A DNA stretch of 64,000 nucleotides from the NCBI GenBank assembly GCA_045567335.1, contig JBJLCZ010000003.1:9628-73627 (forward strand), written 5' to 3'. The notes under the pieces are model-generated. The model did not search any database, was not told the origin of the DNA, and saw only the letters and a list, made by a program, of their open reading frames with translations. Numbering within the stretch: the first letter of the stretch is position 1; each line of letters begins with the position of its first letter. A program made the translations under genes and the position numbers. Below are positions 25,964-34,679 of the stretch, in pieces. This DNA is from Pelagilacustribacter sp045567335. Lineage in GTDB: Bacteria > Pseudomonadota > Alphaproteobacteria > Pelagibacterales > Pelagibacteraceae.

Positions 25964-27094
25964 TTACGTGGATAAATTTTTGTTCTGTGTCTTATGAATC
26001 CAGCCGCCTCCTAAAAGTTTATCCCCATAATCATCTGTACTATAAAAAACACAGGCTTGACCGGGTGAAATACCTGTTTCTTTGTCTAAGATTTCTACTT
26101 CCGCTAAATCTTTATTAAATTTAATCTTTGCATCCAATAATCTGCCTGTTGATCTTACTTTAATTTTAATTATTTTTTTAAAATTTTTATCTAGACCTAA
26201 AATATTTAAATTTCTTAAACTAATTTTTTTAATAACTAATGCTTCCTTTGGGCCAACCGTAATAGAATTGTTCTCTGCGTTAATATTTAAAACGTATAAT
26301 GGTTCTGAGTGTGCTAATTTAATTCCTCTTCTTTGTCCTACTGTGTAATTAATTATACCCTCATGCACACCAATATTATTTCCCTTTAAATCAAAGATAG
26401 CTCCTGATTTAAAGGACTCTGGTCTATATTTTTTAATAACTGAGGAATAGTCGCCATTTGGCACAAAACATATATCCTGACTATCAGGTTTATTTGATAC
26501 GTTTAAACTTAATTTTGAAGCTATCGATCTTGTTTCAGATTTTTCAATTTCTCCTAAAGGAAACCTTAAAAAATCTAATTGCTCCTGAGTTGTACCAAAA
26601 AGAAAATAGCTCTGATCTCTATTTTTATCTTTTGCTCTATACATGTCAGATTTGCCATTATTAAAAACTCTAGTTACATAATGCCCTGTAACTAAAGCAT
26701 CGGCATTTAAATCTTTTGCATATTTAAATAAATCTCTAAATTTTACAGTTTGATTGCATTGTACACAGGGTATGGGAGTTTCACCGGAAACATAACTATC
26801 TATAAAAGAATCTATAACTTCTTTTTTAAAATTTTTTTGGTAATACAAAATTTCATGATTAATATTTAATTGTTCTGAAACTCTTTTGGCATCAACAATA
26901 TCTCTTCCCGCACAGCATTGCCTACTATCCTTTAAATTTTTAGTATCATCATAAAGTTTTAAAGTTATGCCAGTAACATTATATCCCTCAGCTTTCATTA
27001 TTCCAGCTACAACGGATGAGTCTACGCCTCCAGACATGGCAACAACAACTTTTGTGTCTTTGTTTTTTTTATTGAAACCTAGTGAATTTTTCAT
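25964..27094 (-). CDS. mnmA: tRNA-specific 2-thiouridylase MnmA
   Basis: From the ATG at 27094 the protein is 376 residues; an upstream in-frame ATG at 27130 adds 12 residues before the usual start and is rejected. It opens with the PP-loop VVVAMSGGVDSSVVAG. The catalytic cysteines are in CVQCNQTVKF and in DICFVPNGDY, and the C-terminal beta-barrel ends with GISPGQACVFY. MnmA thiolates U34 of tRNA for Lys, Glu and Gln using sulfur relayed from IscS. It is divergent from the DUF3553 gene and precedes the structured RNA. Confidence 0.96.
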   Translation of the reverse strand: MKNSLGFNKKNKDTKVVVAMSGGVDSSVVAGIMKAEGYNVTGITLKLYDDTKNLKDSRQCCAGRDIVDAKRVSEQLNINHEILYYQKNFKKEVIDSFIDSYVSGETPIPCVQCNQTVKFRDLFKYAKDLNADALVTGHYVTRVFNNGKSDMYRAKDKNRDQSYFLFGTTQEQLDFLRFPLGEIEKSETRSIASKLSLNVSNKPDSQDICFVPNGDYSSVIKKYRPESFKSGAIFDLKGNNIGVHEGIINYTVGQRRGIKLAHSEPLYVLNINAENNSITVGPKEALVIKKISLRNLNILGLDKNFKKIIKIKVRSTGRLLDAKIKFNKDLAEVEILDKETGISPGQACVFYSTDDYGDKLLGGGWIHKTQNKNLST

Positions 27095-27131
27095 TATCCG
27101 TATATAATATAAAAAAAAAGAATTTTCCATA

Positions 27132-27311
27132 ATGCATTTAGATTTTGAACCAGGAGATTACGTAATAAACCCTCTAAAAAAACAATGGGGTATAGGACAA
27201 ATTCAGTCTATTATAAACAATAAAGTAACCGTTAACTTCGAAAATTTTGGTAAACAAGTATTAAATATAGATTTTGTATCGTTAGAAAAAATTAATAATG
27301 AACAAAAATGA
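27132..27311 (+). CDS. DUF3553 family small protein
   Basis: A 59-residue protein with the DUF3553 pattern: FEPGDYVINPLKKQWGIGQI, then VTVNFENFGKQVL and FVSLE. The family resembles the small beta-barrel (CarD/UvrD-tail or Tudor-like) modules that contact RNA polymerase or helicases; no function is proven. The start codon lies 37 bases from the mnmA start on the opposite strand and the gene overlaps the cysQ start by 14 bases, so it is translated with cysQ. Confidence 0.85.
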   Translation: MHLDFEPGDYVINPLKKQWGIGQIQSIINNKVTVNFENFGKQVLNIDFVSLEKINNEQK

Positions 27312-28077
27312 ATTAAAATTAATAGCCGAAAGGTTAATAGATACTTTCAATATTGCTGGGGAAGAATCTATAGATTTATATAAAAAAGGTTTAAATATAC
27401 AAATAAAAGAAGATCAATCTCCTGTAAGTAATGGAGATCTCAAAGTTGATAGGTTGATTACAAATAAAATAAAGGAACTAACTCCAAACATTCCTATTAT
27501 TTCTGAAGAAACTGTTAATATTGAAATAAAAAATAAAGCGAAAATATTTTGGTTAATTGATCCAATTGATGGAACAAAAGAATATATCGCTGGTAAAGAT
27601 GAATACACATTAAATGCAGCTTTAATAATAGATAAAATTTCTGTGCTTGGCTTAGTGGGAGTGCCTAAAAAAAAACAATTATTCTATTCTTTTCATCCAG
27701 GTGAGAGCTATTTAATTGAAAACAAAAAAACAATTAAAATTAATTGTTCAAAAAAAACTCCTACAAACTCAGTTGTTGCATTATCAAGCGTGCTTAAACC
27801 TTCAGACACGATAATGAATATACTTAAAAAATATAAAGTTACTTCGATTGTCAAAATGGCTAGTTCATATAAATTTTGTGTTATTGCTTCAGGCGAATAT
27901 GATATCTACGCAGCTAAAGAAAGAGCAAACGAGTGGGATTATGCTGCAGGACATGCTATAGCTCAAAATGCTGGAGCGATTATTAAGACACTAGATGATA
28001 AACCTTTCTATTACGGAAAAGAAGATTATAAGAATCCAAGTATTTTAATTAAACGTTCAAAAAATTTAAATGATTAA
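27298..28077 (+). CDS. cysQ: 3'(2'),5'-bisphosphate nucleotidase CysQ
   Basis: A 259-residue member of the inositol monophosphatase superfamily. Metal-site motifs are ISEE near residue 68, WLIDPIDGTKEYI near 84, and EWDYAAGHAIAQNAGA near 210. CysQ removes the 3' phosphate from PAP or PAPS and so protects against PAP build-up from sulfotransfer or phosphopantetheine transfer. A second family member, HisN-like, lies at 46136-46930; the TKEYI ending of the central motif supports CysQ for this one. Confidence 0.92.
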   Translation: MNKNELKLIAERLIDTFNIAGEESIDLYKKGLNIQIKEDQSPVSNGDLKVDRLITNKIKELTPNIPIISEETVNIEIKNKAKIFWLIDPIDGTKEYIAGKDEYTLNAALIIDKISVLGLVGVPKKKQLFYSFHPGESYLIENKKTIKINCSKKTPTNSVVALSSVLKPSDTIMNILKKYKVTSIVKMASSYKFCVIASGEYDIYAAKERANEWDYAAGHAIAQNAGAIIKTLDDKPFYYGKEDYKNPSILIKRSKNLND

Positions 28078-28210
28078 AACAATATTAATTATAATTATTT
28101 CAGTTACTTTTGTAGGTGTATTATTTTTTATATTAGTAAGAAATGCTCTAAAAAGAAGATTGGATGAGCTAATAAAAAAAGAAAAAGAAGAATTAGATGA
28201 TTTTAATTAA
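28070..28210 (+). CDS. Small single-span membrane protein (46 aa)
   Basis: An ATG frame of 46 residues that starts inside the cysQ end (8-base overlap). One N-terminal hydrophobic helix (TILIIIISVTFVGVLFFILV) is followed by a basic and then acidic tail (LKRRLDELIKKEKEELDDFN) that may form a coiled coil. It overlaps the end of convergent recX by 18 bases. The tight overlap with cysQ and the gene-like amphipathic pattern support translation. Function unknown. Confidence 0.6.
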   Translation: MIKTILIIIISVTFVGVLFFILVRNALKRRLDELIKKEKEELDDFN

Positions 28211-28753
28211 TTTATTGAATTCTTTAGTTTCAATATCTAATACTCTTTTAGATAATTCAAAGCTAAAACCTCCTCTTGCTAAAATTCCCATATCTTTTTT
28301 GTAGAATATTTCTCGATTTGCTTCTGGTCGTAAAGCACCTATTCGTCTTCTTTTACATAGTTTTAAAGCAGAAACGAAATCCGGCTCAATTTTATCTTCT
28401 TTTATTTTATTAATACTTCTTTTTATATGTTCACTTTCAATTCCTTTTTGTCTAAGAGATTGATTAATCTTGTTTAATGAATAACCTCTTCTCAAAAACA
28501 TTCTGGCTTTTGAATCTGCGTATAATTCATCATTAAGTAATTTATTACTCTCCAAATTTTTCAATATTTCATCAATTATTAAAGAAACCTCTTTTTTTGA
28601 TTTTGTACCTTTTATTTTAATCAAGTATTTTTTTAATAAATATATTTTTAATTGTTGTTTGGAGGGACTATATTTTTCTAGATATCCATATGCTAAATCC
28701 TTTAAATTTGTTGTTAGGTCTTCAAAATCTTTTTTATTTAATGTGGGATTCAT
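28193..28753 (-). CDS. recX: Regulatory protein RecX
   Basis: A 186-residue basic, helical protein that fits RecX: YLEKYSPSKQQLKIYLLKK in the first repeat, LLNDELYADSKARMFLRRGYSLNKINQSLRQKGI in the second, and an alphaproteobacterial third repeat with CKRRRIGALRP. RecX binds RecA filaments and limits their growth. recA is not adjacent. The gene starts 26 bases from the divergent ABA4-like gene and converges on the cysQ transcript. Confidence 0.87.
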   Translation of the reverse strand: MNPTLNKKDFEDLTTNLKDLAYGYLEKYSPSKQQLKIYLLKKYLIKIKGTKSKKEVSLIIDEILKNLESNKLLNDELYADSKARMFLRRGYSLNKINQSLRQKGIESEHIKRSINKIKEDKIEPDFVSALKLCKRRRIGALRPEANREIFYKKDMGILARGGFSFELSKRVLDIETKEFNKLIKII

Positions 28754-28779
28754 TTAACTAATATACTATATTATTTTAA

Positions 28780-29250
28780 ATGATAAATAACTTTCAAACA
28801 TATCTAACTTATGAAAATATTTACCTTTTGGCTAACTGGGGAGTTTTACCTTTTTGGGTCTTGCTGATTTTGGCGCCAAATAACGTACTAACAAAATTTA
28901 TTGTACACTCTATAATAGCGCCTCTTTTACTTGCAACAGCGTATATATATATTGGTTATAAAATATATTTAGATGGAAATATTTTTCTTGGATTTGACTT
29001 ATATTTTGGCTTAGATAATTTATATACTGTTTTTTCAGAAGAAACTTTCCTTTTAATTTTTTGGCTACACTTCCTTTCTATTAGTTTATTTATTGGTGCA
29101 TGGATCGCGAGAGATTGTCAAAAATATATGATACCAAAAGTAATTTGTGTTTTTTCATTAATAATAACTTATTTTTCAGGCCCAGTTGGTTTGGTTTTTT
29201 ATTGGTTTATGAGAATATTTTTTGCCAAAAAAATTAGTTTTAATGATTAA
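28780..29250 (+). CDS. ABA4-like (DUF4281) membrane protein
   Basis: A 156-residue protein with four membrane helices. The opening FQTYLTYENIYLLANWGVLPFWVLLILAP and the loop LFIGAWIARDCQ ahead of SGPVGLVFYW are the marks of the ABA4 family. In plants ABA4 is needed for neoxanthin formation; the bacterial function is not established. It overlaps the next gene by eight bases. Carotenoid or membrane-lipid involvement is a possibility only. Confidence 0.82.
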   Translation: MINNFQTYLTYENIYLLANWGVLPFWVLLILAPNNVLTKFIVHSIIAPLLLATAYIYIGYKIYLDGNIFLGFDLYFGLDNLYTVFSEETFLLIFWLHFLSISLFIGAWIARDCQKYMIPKVICVFSLIITYFSGPVGLVFYWFMRIFFAKKISFND

Positions 29251-29830
29251 GACTTTTGAATTTTATTTTGATTTCGTTAGTCCATACTCTTTTATTGCTC
29301 ATCAAGATTTAAAAAAAATAGAAAAAAAATACTCTATCAAAATTAAATACAAGCCTATATTATTAGGTGGTATTCATAATCTTCATAATATTAAAGCTCC
29401 TGCATTCATACCTGCCAAAGCTAAATTCATGATTAGAGATTGTAAATTGATAGCAGAAAAAAATAAAATTCAATTTAAATTTAATTCATATTTTCCTATA
29501 AAAACCTTGAACTTAATGAGAGGCGTTTTAGTAGCTAATGAAGATGATTTTACAAGTTTATATGTTGAAAAAATTTTTGATGCTATTTGGAAAGACGGAC
29601 TTAATATGAATGATCAAAATATTATTGATAAAGTGTTAAAAAATATTGATATTAATCCAAAAACTTTTTTTTTGAGATCTTCAAGTCAAAACGTAAAAAA
29701 TTTACTAAAAAAAAAAACTGATGAAGCTTATGAAAAAGGAATATTTGGTGCACCAACATTTTTAGTAAACAATAAAATTTTTTGGGGTCAAGACCGATTA
29801 GAGTTTGCAGTTAATGAAGCAAAAAAATAA
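29243..29830 (+). CDS. 2-hydroxychromene-2-carboxylate isomerase/DsbA-like family protein
   Basis: From the ATG at 29243, which overlaps the preceding stop, the protein is 195 residues. An upstream alternative start at 29222 lies inside the neighbour and is not a family match. FEFYFDFVSPYSFIAHQDL, with Ser in place of the DsbA cysteine, and GIFGAPTFLVNNKIFWGQDRL are diagnostic of the kappa-class GST/HCCA isomerase group. The family isomerises hydroxychromene carboxylate in naphthalene degradation, but most members have other, unknown glutathione-linked roles. Confidence 0.88.
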   Translation: MIKTFEFYFDFVSPYSFIAHQDLKKIEKKYSIKIKYKPILLGGIHNLHNIKAPAFIPAKAKFMIRDCKLIAEKNKIQFKFNSYFPIKTLNLMRGVLVANEDDFTSLYVEKIFDAIWKDGLNMNDQNIIDKVLKNIDINPKTFFLRSSSQNVKNLLKKKTDEAYEKGIFGAPTFLVNNKIFWGQDRLEFAVNEAKK

Positions 29831-30229
29831 CTATTTTTTTTCTTTTTTAATAATCTCTAAACCAGCACTTTTTAATGCATCAAAACCACCCTCTACATCA
29901 GCTATATTTTTAAATCCCATTTCCTGAAGAGATTTGGTTGCTAAAGCAGATCTCATACCTAGCGCACAAAATAAAACTAATTTTTTAACATTTTTTATTT
30001 TTTTTTCTTTATAATAAGAGCTTTCAGGATCGAGCCAAAATTCTAGCATTCCTCTTGGAATATGAATTGAATTTTTAATAGTTCCTTCTTTCCATAATTC
30101 TCTGATGTCTCTCACATCAACTAAAGTAATTTCGTCTTTTTCTAACAAATTTTTAGTTTCTTTTGCTGAAATAGACGTTATTTCTTTTTTTGCTTCATCA
30201 ACTAAATCTTTTGAAGTTTTTATATTCAT
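29831..30229 (-). CDS. Rhodanese-like domain protein (sulfurtransferase)
   Basis: A 132-residue single-domain rhodanese. LVDVRDIRELWKEGTIKNSIHIPRG is the substrate-side strand, and the active-site loop CALGMRS places the catalytic Cys at residue 88. Such proteins carry persulfide sulfur from thiosulfate or cysteine desulfurases. It converges directly on the HCCA-isomerase gene with no gap and is divergent from the glycosyltransferase-like gene 33 bases away. No signal peptide, so it is cytoplasmic. Confidence 0.9.
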   Translation of the reverse strand: MNIKTSKDLVDEAKKEITSISAKETKNLLEKDEITLVDVRDIRELWKEGTIKNSIHIPRGMLEFWLDPESSYYKEKKIKNVKKLVLFCALGMRSALATKSLQEMGFKNIADVEGGFDALKSAGLEIIKKEKK

Positions 30230-30262
30230 GATAATTAACTATAATAAACCATTTTAAAACAA

Positions 30263-31291
30263 ATGAGAAAAATTAACAATAATGAAAAAAAAGGTTTTTT
30301 AAAAAAAATCTTTGTTAAAATTTGTAGAATAATAGGATACGAGATTATTGATCAAAAAAACTTTCATCTTCCAGTGTCAGGAAAGAACTCATTTGAAAAC
30401 TTTAGTACATTAGGTAAAAATTCAATTTCGATTCCTCTAGGAATAACAAAAATTACAAGACCGGTTAAATCTTTAGAAATATTTATAAAAACTTGTACAT
30501 CTGTAAATCTTGTTACACAAAATAAGAAAAGAGTTTTTGAATGTGAGAAGTCTGAATATACTTTTAGAACAATTAAATCTTTAATTAACAATTTTAAATT
30601 AAACACAGAGATATTAGAAAAAATTAATTTAAAAATAACTATAATTGATCATAAGTCTAAAAACTATGACTTAAACTTAATTAAAAAACTTTTAGAACAA
30701 TCTTCAATAAAATATGAAATAATTAATTTAGATGTTAACGAATTTTCTTTTATTAAAACGATGAATAAAAATAATCCAATTTTTGAAGATAATATGAAAG
30801 CTACAATGGCAAGTATACTAAAATCTTTTAAAGCTGCAAAAGACAGCTCAGCAGACTTAGTCTATTTTGTAGAAGATGATTATATTCATAAAAAAGACAG
30901 TCTTAGTGAAATGATATTTACATATGAAAAACTAGCTTCAGTATTTAAAAAAGATCTTTTTTTATGTCCAGTAGACTACCCTTATCTTTATAAAGAAGCT
31001 GAACCCACAAATGTTTTTATTGGTCATAAATATCATTGGAGACGAGTAAGAGAATCGCTATTAACTTTTATGACAAATAAAAAAATGATAGAAAAATATT
31101 GGAATGAACTGATAAAAATGTCAGAAACTGAACATTCTCCTTTTGAAACTCCGCTTCATGAAATTTACGAAGAAGAAATTTGTTTATCTCCCATTCCTTC
31201 GCTAGCAATACATTGTACTAACGTGAACTCTGTATTTGGTTTGTCCCCTAATATTGATTGGAAAAAAATTTGGGAAGATAGCAAAGTTTAA
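30263..31291 (+). CDS. Glycosyltransferase-like hypothetical protein (342 aa)
   Basis: A soluble 342-residue protein. The middle contains a beta strand ending in an acidic motif (LVYFVEDDYIHKK, near residue 210), which resembles the DxD metal site of GT-A glycosyltransferases, followed by FLCPVDYPYLY and a conserved-looking C-terminus with LSPNIDW. The N-terminal 60 residues are basic. I do not recognise a named family. It is a single gene, closed by a strong terminator at 31299-31319. Confidence 0.7.
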   Translation: MRKINNNEKKGFLKKIFVKICRIIGYEIIDQKNFHLPVSGKNSFENFSTLGKNSISIPLGITKITRPVKSLEIFIKTCTSVNLVTQNKKRVFECEKSEYTFRTIKSLINNFKLNTEILEKINLKITIIDHKSKNYDLNLIKKLLEQSSIKYEIINLDVNEFSFIKTMNKNNPIFEDNMKATMASILKSFKAAKDSSADLVYFVEDDYIHKKDSLSEMIFTYEKLASVFKKDLFLCPVDYPYLYKEAEPTNVFIGHKYHWRRVRESLLTFMTNKKMIEKYWNELIKMSETEHSPFETPLHEIYEEEICLSPIPSLAIHCTNVNSVFGLSPNIDWKKIWEDSKV

Positions 31292-31298
31292 AAAAAAA

Positions 31299-31319
31299 GG
31301 CTCAATTTTTAATTGAGCC
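31299..31319. terminator. Bidirectional rho-independent terminator
   Basis: A perfect 9-bp stem (GGCTCAATT / AATTGAGCC) with a 3-base loop lies 8 bases after the stop of the glycosyltransferase-like gene, with an A run before it and a T-rich run after. It sits between that gene and the convergent amtB gene and can stop transcription both ways. Confidence 0.9.
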
Positions 31320-31351
31320 TTAATTTTATTTTTATAAATTAAAGTTATATT

Positions 31352-32644
31352 CTAGTCTCTTATAGAATAAGCTATAACTCCCACTTCTGCTTTATCAGTT
31401 CCTAATTTTTCTGCAGCTTTACTAATTCTTAGACCAATAGTTGCTTTAAGAGTACTAAATGTTATCCAAGAAAGAACAAAACTAAATACACAAACTGAAA
31501 ACACTCCTATTAATTGAGTGTCAAAAGAAGTGTCTACATTAGTTAGCGGTACAACAAGTGTTCCAAATATTCCTGCAAACATATGAACTGGTATAGCTCC
31601 TACAACATCATCAATTCTATAACTTTCTAAAAATTTAGTTCCGTAATACATAATCACAGCTCCAATAGAACCAATTAGCATCGCAGTTATAGGTCCAGGA
31701 GTTAAGGGTTCTGCGGTTATTGCTACTAATCCTGCTAACGCACCATTAAGCATCATAACAATATCAGTTTTACCTCCTATTAATCGGGTTAACGCTGCTC
31801 CAGTAACAGTTCCTGCAGCTCCAGCTAAGTGTGTATTAACCGCAATTTTAGAAATTGCATTTACGTCATCAAAAGTTCCCATTGCTAATTGACTAAAACC
31901 GTTAAAACCAAACCAACCAAACCAGAGCAAGAAGGTACCAAGAGTCACTAAAGGAATACTTGAAGCTGCAAAAGGTTCCATTGATTTTTTTTCACCTTTT
32001 CTTCCAAATCTTCCTTCTCTAGCTCCTAAAATTATCACTCCAGCCAATGCAGCTGAACCTCCGCAAGCATGTACTAAAGTTGATCCAGCAAAATCAGAAA
32101 ATCCAGAAGATGACAACCATCCGCCTCCCCATTGCCAACCCATTGAAATTGGATATATTAAACCAGCCATTATTGCAGCAAATATAAAAAAAGGCCAAAT
32201 CTTAATTCTTTCAGCTACCGCACCTGATACTATTGATGCCGTTGCACAAACAAACATTGTTTGAAAAAACCAATCTGAATATCCTGAATACCCTGTTTCA
32301 GTATTAGTCGTATCAGTCCAGATAGAAAAAGATCCCACATAACCTCCCTCCGGAATTCCATAAGCTAAGTTATAACCAACTAAAAAAAATACTATAGAAC
32401 AAATTGCAAATTTGCCTATATTTTTTGCAGCAATTGTTGATACGCTTTTTGTTGTTACTAATCCACTTTCTAACATACAAAAACCAGCCGCCATAAAAGC
32501 AACTAGAACTCCGCCAATGTAGAATGCTAATGAATTAAATATATATTGTCCCTCTTGAGACATAGTAGTTTCAGCAAAACTATTTTCACTAAAAAAAAGT
32601 AAAAAGGTAAAACTAAAGAACAATTTTAATTTGATATTTCTCAT
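31352..32644 (-). CDS. amtB: Ammonium transporter AmtB (distal copy)
   Basis: A 430-residue Amt protein with a cleavable signal peptide (to about residue 24) and eleven helices. Typical motifs are FQTMFVCATASIVSGAVAERI, the GGGWLSSSGFSDFAGSTLVHACGG segment with the first pore His, and GLVAITAEPLTPGP; the second pore His is in IPVHMFAG. It conducts ammonium into the cell. It is a close paralogue of the gene upstream (32797-34089), but a terminator and an apparent operator separate them, so the two can be regulated apart. No glnK is beside it. Confidence 0.95.
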   Translation of the reverse strand: MRNIKLKLFFSFTFLLFFSENSFAETTMSQEGQYIFNSLAFYIGGVLVAFMAAGFCMLESGLVTTKSVSTIAAKNIGKFAICSIVFFLVGYNLAYGIPEGGYVGSFSIWTDTTNTETGYSGYSDWFFQTMFVCATASIVSGAVAERIKIWPFFIFAAIMAGLIYPISMGWQWGGGWLSSSGFSDFAGSTLVHACGGSAALAGVIILGAREGRFGRKGEKKSMEPFAASSIPLVTLGTFLLWFGWFGFNGFSQLAMGTFDDVNAISKIAVNTHLAGAAGTVTGAALTRLIGGKTDIVMMLNGALAGLVAITAEPLTPGPITAMLIGSIGAVIMYYGTKFLESYRIDDVVGAIPVHMFAGIFGTLVVPLTNVDTSFDTQLIGVFSVCVFSFVLSWITFSTLKATIGLRISKAAEKLGTDKAEVGVIAYSIRD

Positions 32645-32693
32645 TTTTTCTCCCTATTATATTTTAAGCTGGATAACTATCAGATTTTGAAGG

Positions 32694-32719
32694 TTGCATT
32701 TTATGCAATTAATGCATAA
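32694..32719 (-). promoter_or_regulatory. Operator candidate upstream of amtB: three TGCA cores at 9-bp spacing
   Basis: TGCA occurs at 32695, 32704 and 32713, exactly 9 bp apart. The first two form TTGCAT-TTT-ATGCAA and the last two form TTATGCA-ATTAA-TGCATAA, both perfect dyads that share the middle core. The element lies about 50 bases upstream of the distal amtB start and after the terminator of the proximal copy, where a nitrogen regulator would act. The spacing does not match the classical NtrC site (TGCAC-N-GTGCA). Confidence 0.5.
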
Positions 32720-32735
32720 TAGACTTGAAATAAAT

Positions 32736-32768
32736 AAGGCCTGGAAGGGGGAAACCAAACCAGGCCTT
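32736..32768 (-). terminator. Terminator between the two amtB genes
   Basis: A perfect 9-bp stem (AAGGCCTGG / CCAGGCCTT) with a 15-base loop lies 29 bases past the stop of the proximal amtB gene. On the minus strand it is followed by TATTTATTTC. It should end most transcription from the proximal copy before the distal one begins. Confidence 0.85.
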
Positions 32769-32796
32769 TATTTTTTTCCCGAGGGAGGGAGATTTT

Positions 32797-34089
32797 TTAG
32801 TCTCTTATACCGTAAGCAATTACACCTATTTCAGCTTTATCTGTTCCAAGTTTTTCAGCTTCTTTGCTTATTCTTAGACCGATTGTAGCTTTCATAAGTT
32901 TAAAAACTATGAATGATATAACGAATACAAATATCACTACTGAAATTGTTCCTAGGAATTGTGCTCCAAATGAAACATCTCCATTAGTTAATGGAACAGC
33001 TAAAGTACCCCAGATACCGGCAACTAAGTGTGCTGGTATTGCTCCAACCACATCATCTATTTTTAACTTAAATAAAAGTTGTGTTGAGAAATACATTACT
33101 AATCCACCAATTGCTCCTATAAAGATTGCAGCTAAAGGACTAGGTGTTAAAGGTTCAGCAGTAATTGCCACTAATCCTGCAATCGCACCATTGAGCATCA
33201 TTACCACGTCTGTTTTTCCACCAATTAGTCTAGAGACCACAGCAGCGGTTAAAACTCCACCGCCAGCAGCTAAATTAGTATTGATATAAATTGTAGCTAC
33301 AGATGAAACATCTTCTAATGTTCCAGCAGCTAATTGAGAACCACCATTAAAACCGAACCAACCCATCCAAAGTATAAATACTCCAAGTGTAGCTAACGGA
33401 ATTGATGATGCAGCAAACGGCGTCATGGATTTTACTCCGCCACTAGCACTGAATCTACCAGTTCTTGCCCCTAGTACGATTGCTCCTGCTAGAGCAGCAG
33501 CTCCGCCAGCAGCATGAACTAAAGTTGAACCAGCAAAATCAGAGAATCCAGCGACTGATAACCATCCACCGCCCCATTGCCAACCCATTTCAATTGGATA
33601 AATTATCCCAGTTAAAATTGCAGCAAATAAGAAAAATGGCCAAATTTTAATTCTCTCAGCTAAAGTACCAGAAACAATAGACATAGTCGTTGCGCAAAAT
33701 ACCATTTGAAAAAACCAATCTGATCCATCTGAATATCCTGTTTCTATGCTAGAACCATCACTCCAAGGAGTAAAAGATCCTATGTAACCACCTTCAGGTA
33801 TACCATAAGCTAAATTGTATCCAACTAACCAAAACATTACTCCGGCAATTGAATATAAGCCTATATTTTTTGCACAAATTGCAGATACGCTTTTAGATGT
33901 TACTAAGCCTGATTCTAACATGGCAAAGCCTGCTGCCATCCACATAACTAAAAAACCAGACATCAAAAATAGTAAGGTATTGAAGATATATTGTACTTCT
34001 GCAGATACAGTAGTTTCGGCATATCCTAAGCCAGCAAAACTAAAATACAAAGCTGTTCCTGCGAAAAAGTAAATTAAATATTTTTTCAT
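32797..34089 (-). CDS. amtB: Ammonium transporter AmtB (proximal copy)
   Basis: A 430-residue Amt protein of the same length and layout as the gene at 31352-32644: signal peptide to about residue 24, AESGL-type first helix (AMLESGLVTSKSVSAICAKN), pore His residues in GSTLVHAAGG and IPAHLVAG, and the same C-terminal EKLGTDKAEIGVIAYGIRD. The two differ throughout, so this is an old duplication and not an assembly repeat. The pair probably extends ammonium uptake over different concentrations. It is preceded by about 160 bases without a gene, which should hold its promoter. Confidence 0.95.
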   Translation of the reverse strand: MKKYLIYFFAGTALYFSFAGLGYAETTVSAEVQYIFNTLLFLMSGFLVMWMAAGFAMLESGLVTSKSVSAICAKNIGLYSIAGVMFWLVGYNLAYGIPEGGYIGSFTPWSDGSSIETGYSDGSDWFFQMVFCATTMSIVSGTLAERIKIWPFFLFAAILTGIIYPIEMGWQWGGGWLSVAGFSDFAGSTLVHAAGGAAALAGAIVLGARTGRFSASGGVKSMTPFAASSIPLATLGVFILWMGWFGFNGGSQLAAGTLEDVSSVATIYINTNLAAGGGVLTAAVVSRLIGGKTDVVMMLNGAIAGLVAITAEPLTPSPLAAIFIGAIGGLVMYFSTQLLFKLKIDDVVGAIPAHLVAGIWGTLAVPLTNGDVSFGAQFLGTISVVIFVFVISFIVFKLMKATIGLRISKEAEKLGTDKAEIGVIAYGIRD

Positions 34090-34217
34090 ATTAATCCTTT
34101 GTTAAGTTAAAATTAATTATTAATTTGTAAGCGGGATTAGTACTAACGATAATTAGTAATTTTAGTTATGCGGAAAATACAATGCTTTGAGGGTATTAAA
34201 GATATGCCGTTTTTTAA

Positions 34218-34241
34218 TAGCTCCCAAAAAAATGAGAGCTA
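34218..34241 (-). terminator. Hairpin downstream of hup
   Basis: An 8-bp stem (minus strand TAGCTCTC / GGGAGCTA, one G-U pair) with an 8-base T-rich loop begins 12 bases after the HU stop codon. A weak A/T-rich tail follows. It probably ends the hup transcript. The remaining bases to the amtB start (34090-34217) show no other clear element. Confidence 0.5.
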
Positions 34242-34252
34242 CTAAATAATGC

Positions 34253-34528
34253 TTATTTATTAAACATTTCTTTTAAGCTTTTAGCTGGTAAAAACTTAAC
34301 TTTTTGAGAAGCTGCTATTTGGATTGACTCTCCAGTTCTAGGATTTCTTCCAACTCTAGCTTTTCTTTTTGCTACCTTATAAGTACCAAAACCAGCTATT
34401 TTTACTGTCTCATCATTCTTTAATTCGTTTAGAATGATTGTAGTTATTGAGTCAAAAGTTCTTTCTGCATCTGCTTTGCTTTGGCCCAATGTGGACGATA
34501 TTTTTGCTACTAATTGTTTTTTATTCAT
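34253..34528 (-). CDS. hup: DNA-binding protein HU
   Basis: A 91-residue histone-like protein with the HU/IHF profile: MNKKQLVAKISSTLG at the start, GFGTYKVAKRKARVGRNPRTGE with the DNA-binding arm, and a C-terminal KVKFLPAKSLKEMFN. The sequence of the arm (RNPRTGE) and the VKF ending favour HU over IHF subunits. It compacts and bends DNA as a dimer. It is a single-gene unit with a 150-base upstream region and a hairpin downstream. Confidence 0.95.
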   Translation of the reverse strand: MNKKQLVAKISSTLGQSKADAERTFDSITTIILNELKNDETVKIAGFGTYKVAKRKARVGRNPRTGESIQIAASQKVKFLPAKSLKEMFNK

Positions 34529-34679
34529 ATTATATGCCCCTTATAGTTATATTTTTTAATTTCCATTATTAATAAGGAAAATCAACACTTTTATTAGTGT
34601 ATTTAATAAATATTAACACTACATATTGTATAGTAAATAAACGTTGATTTTATTGGTTATTTTGATGATTAAAAGTGGC

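Noticed and set aside
31352..34089. Duplicate amtB genes as an assembly artefact.
   Set aside because: The two copies differ in sequence throughout and in their flanks; this is a true paralogous pair.
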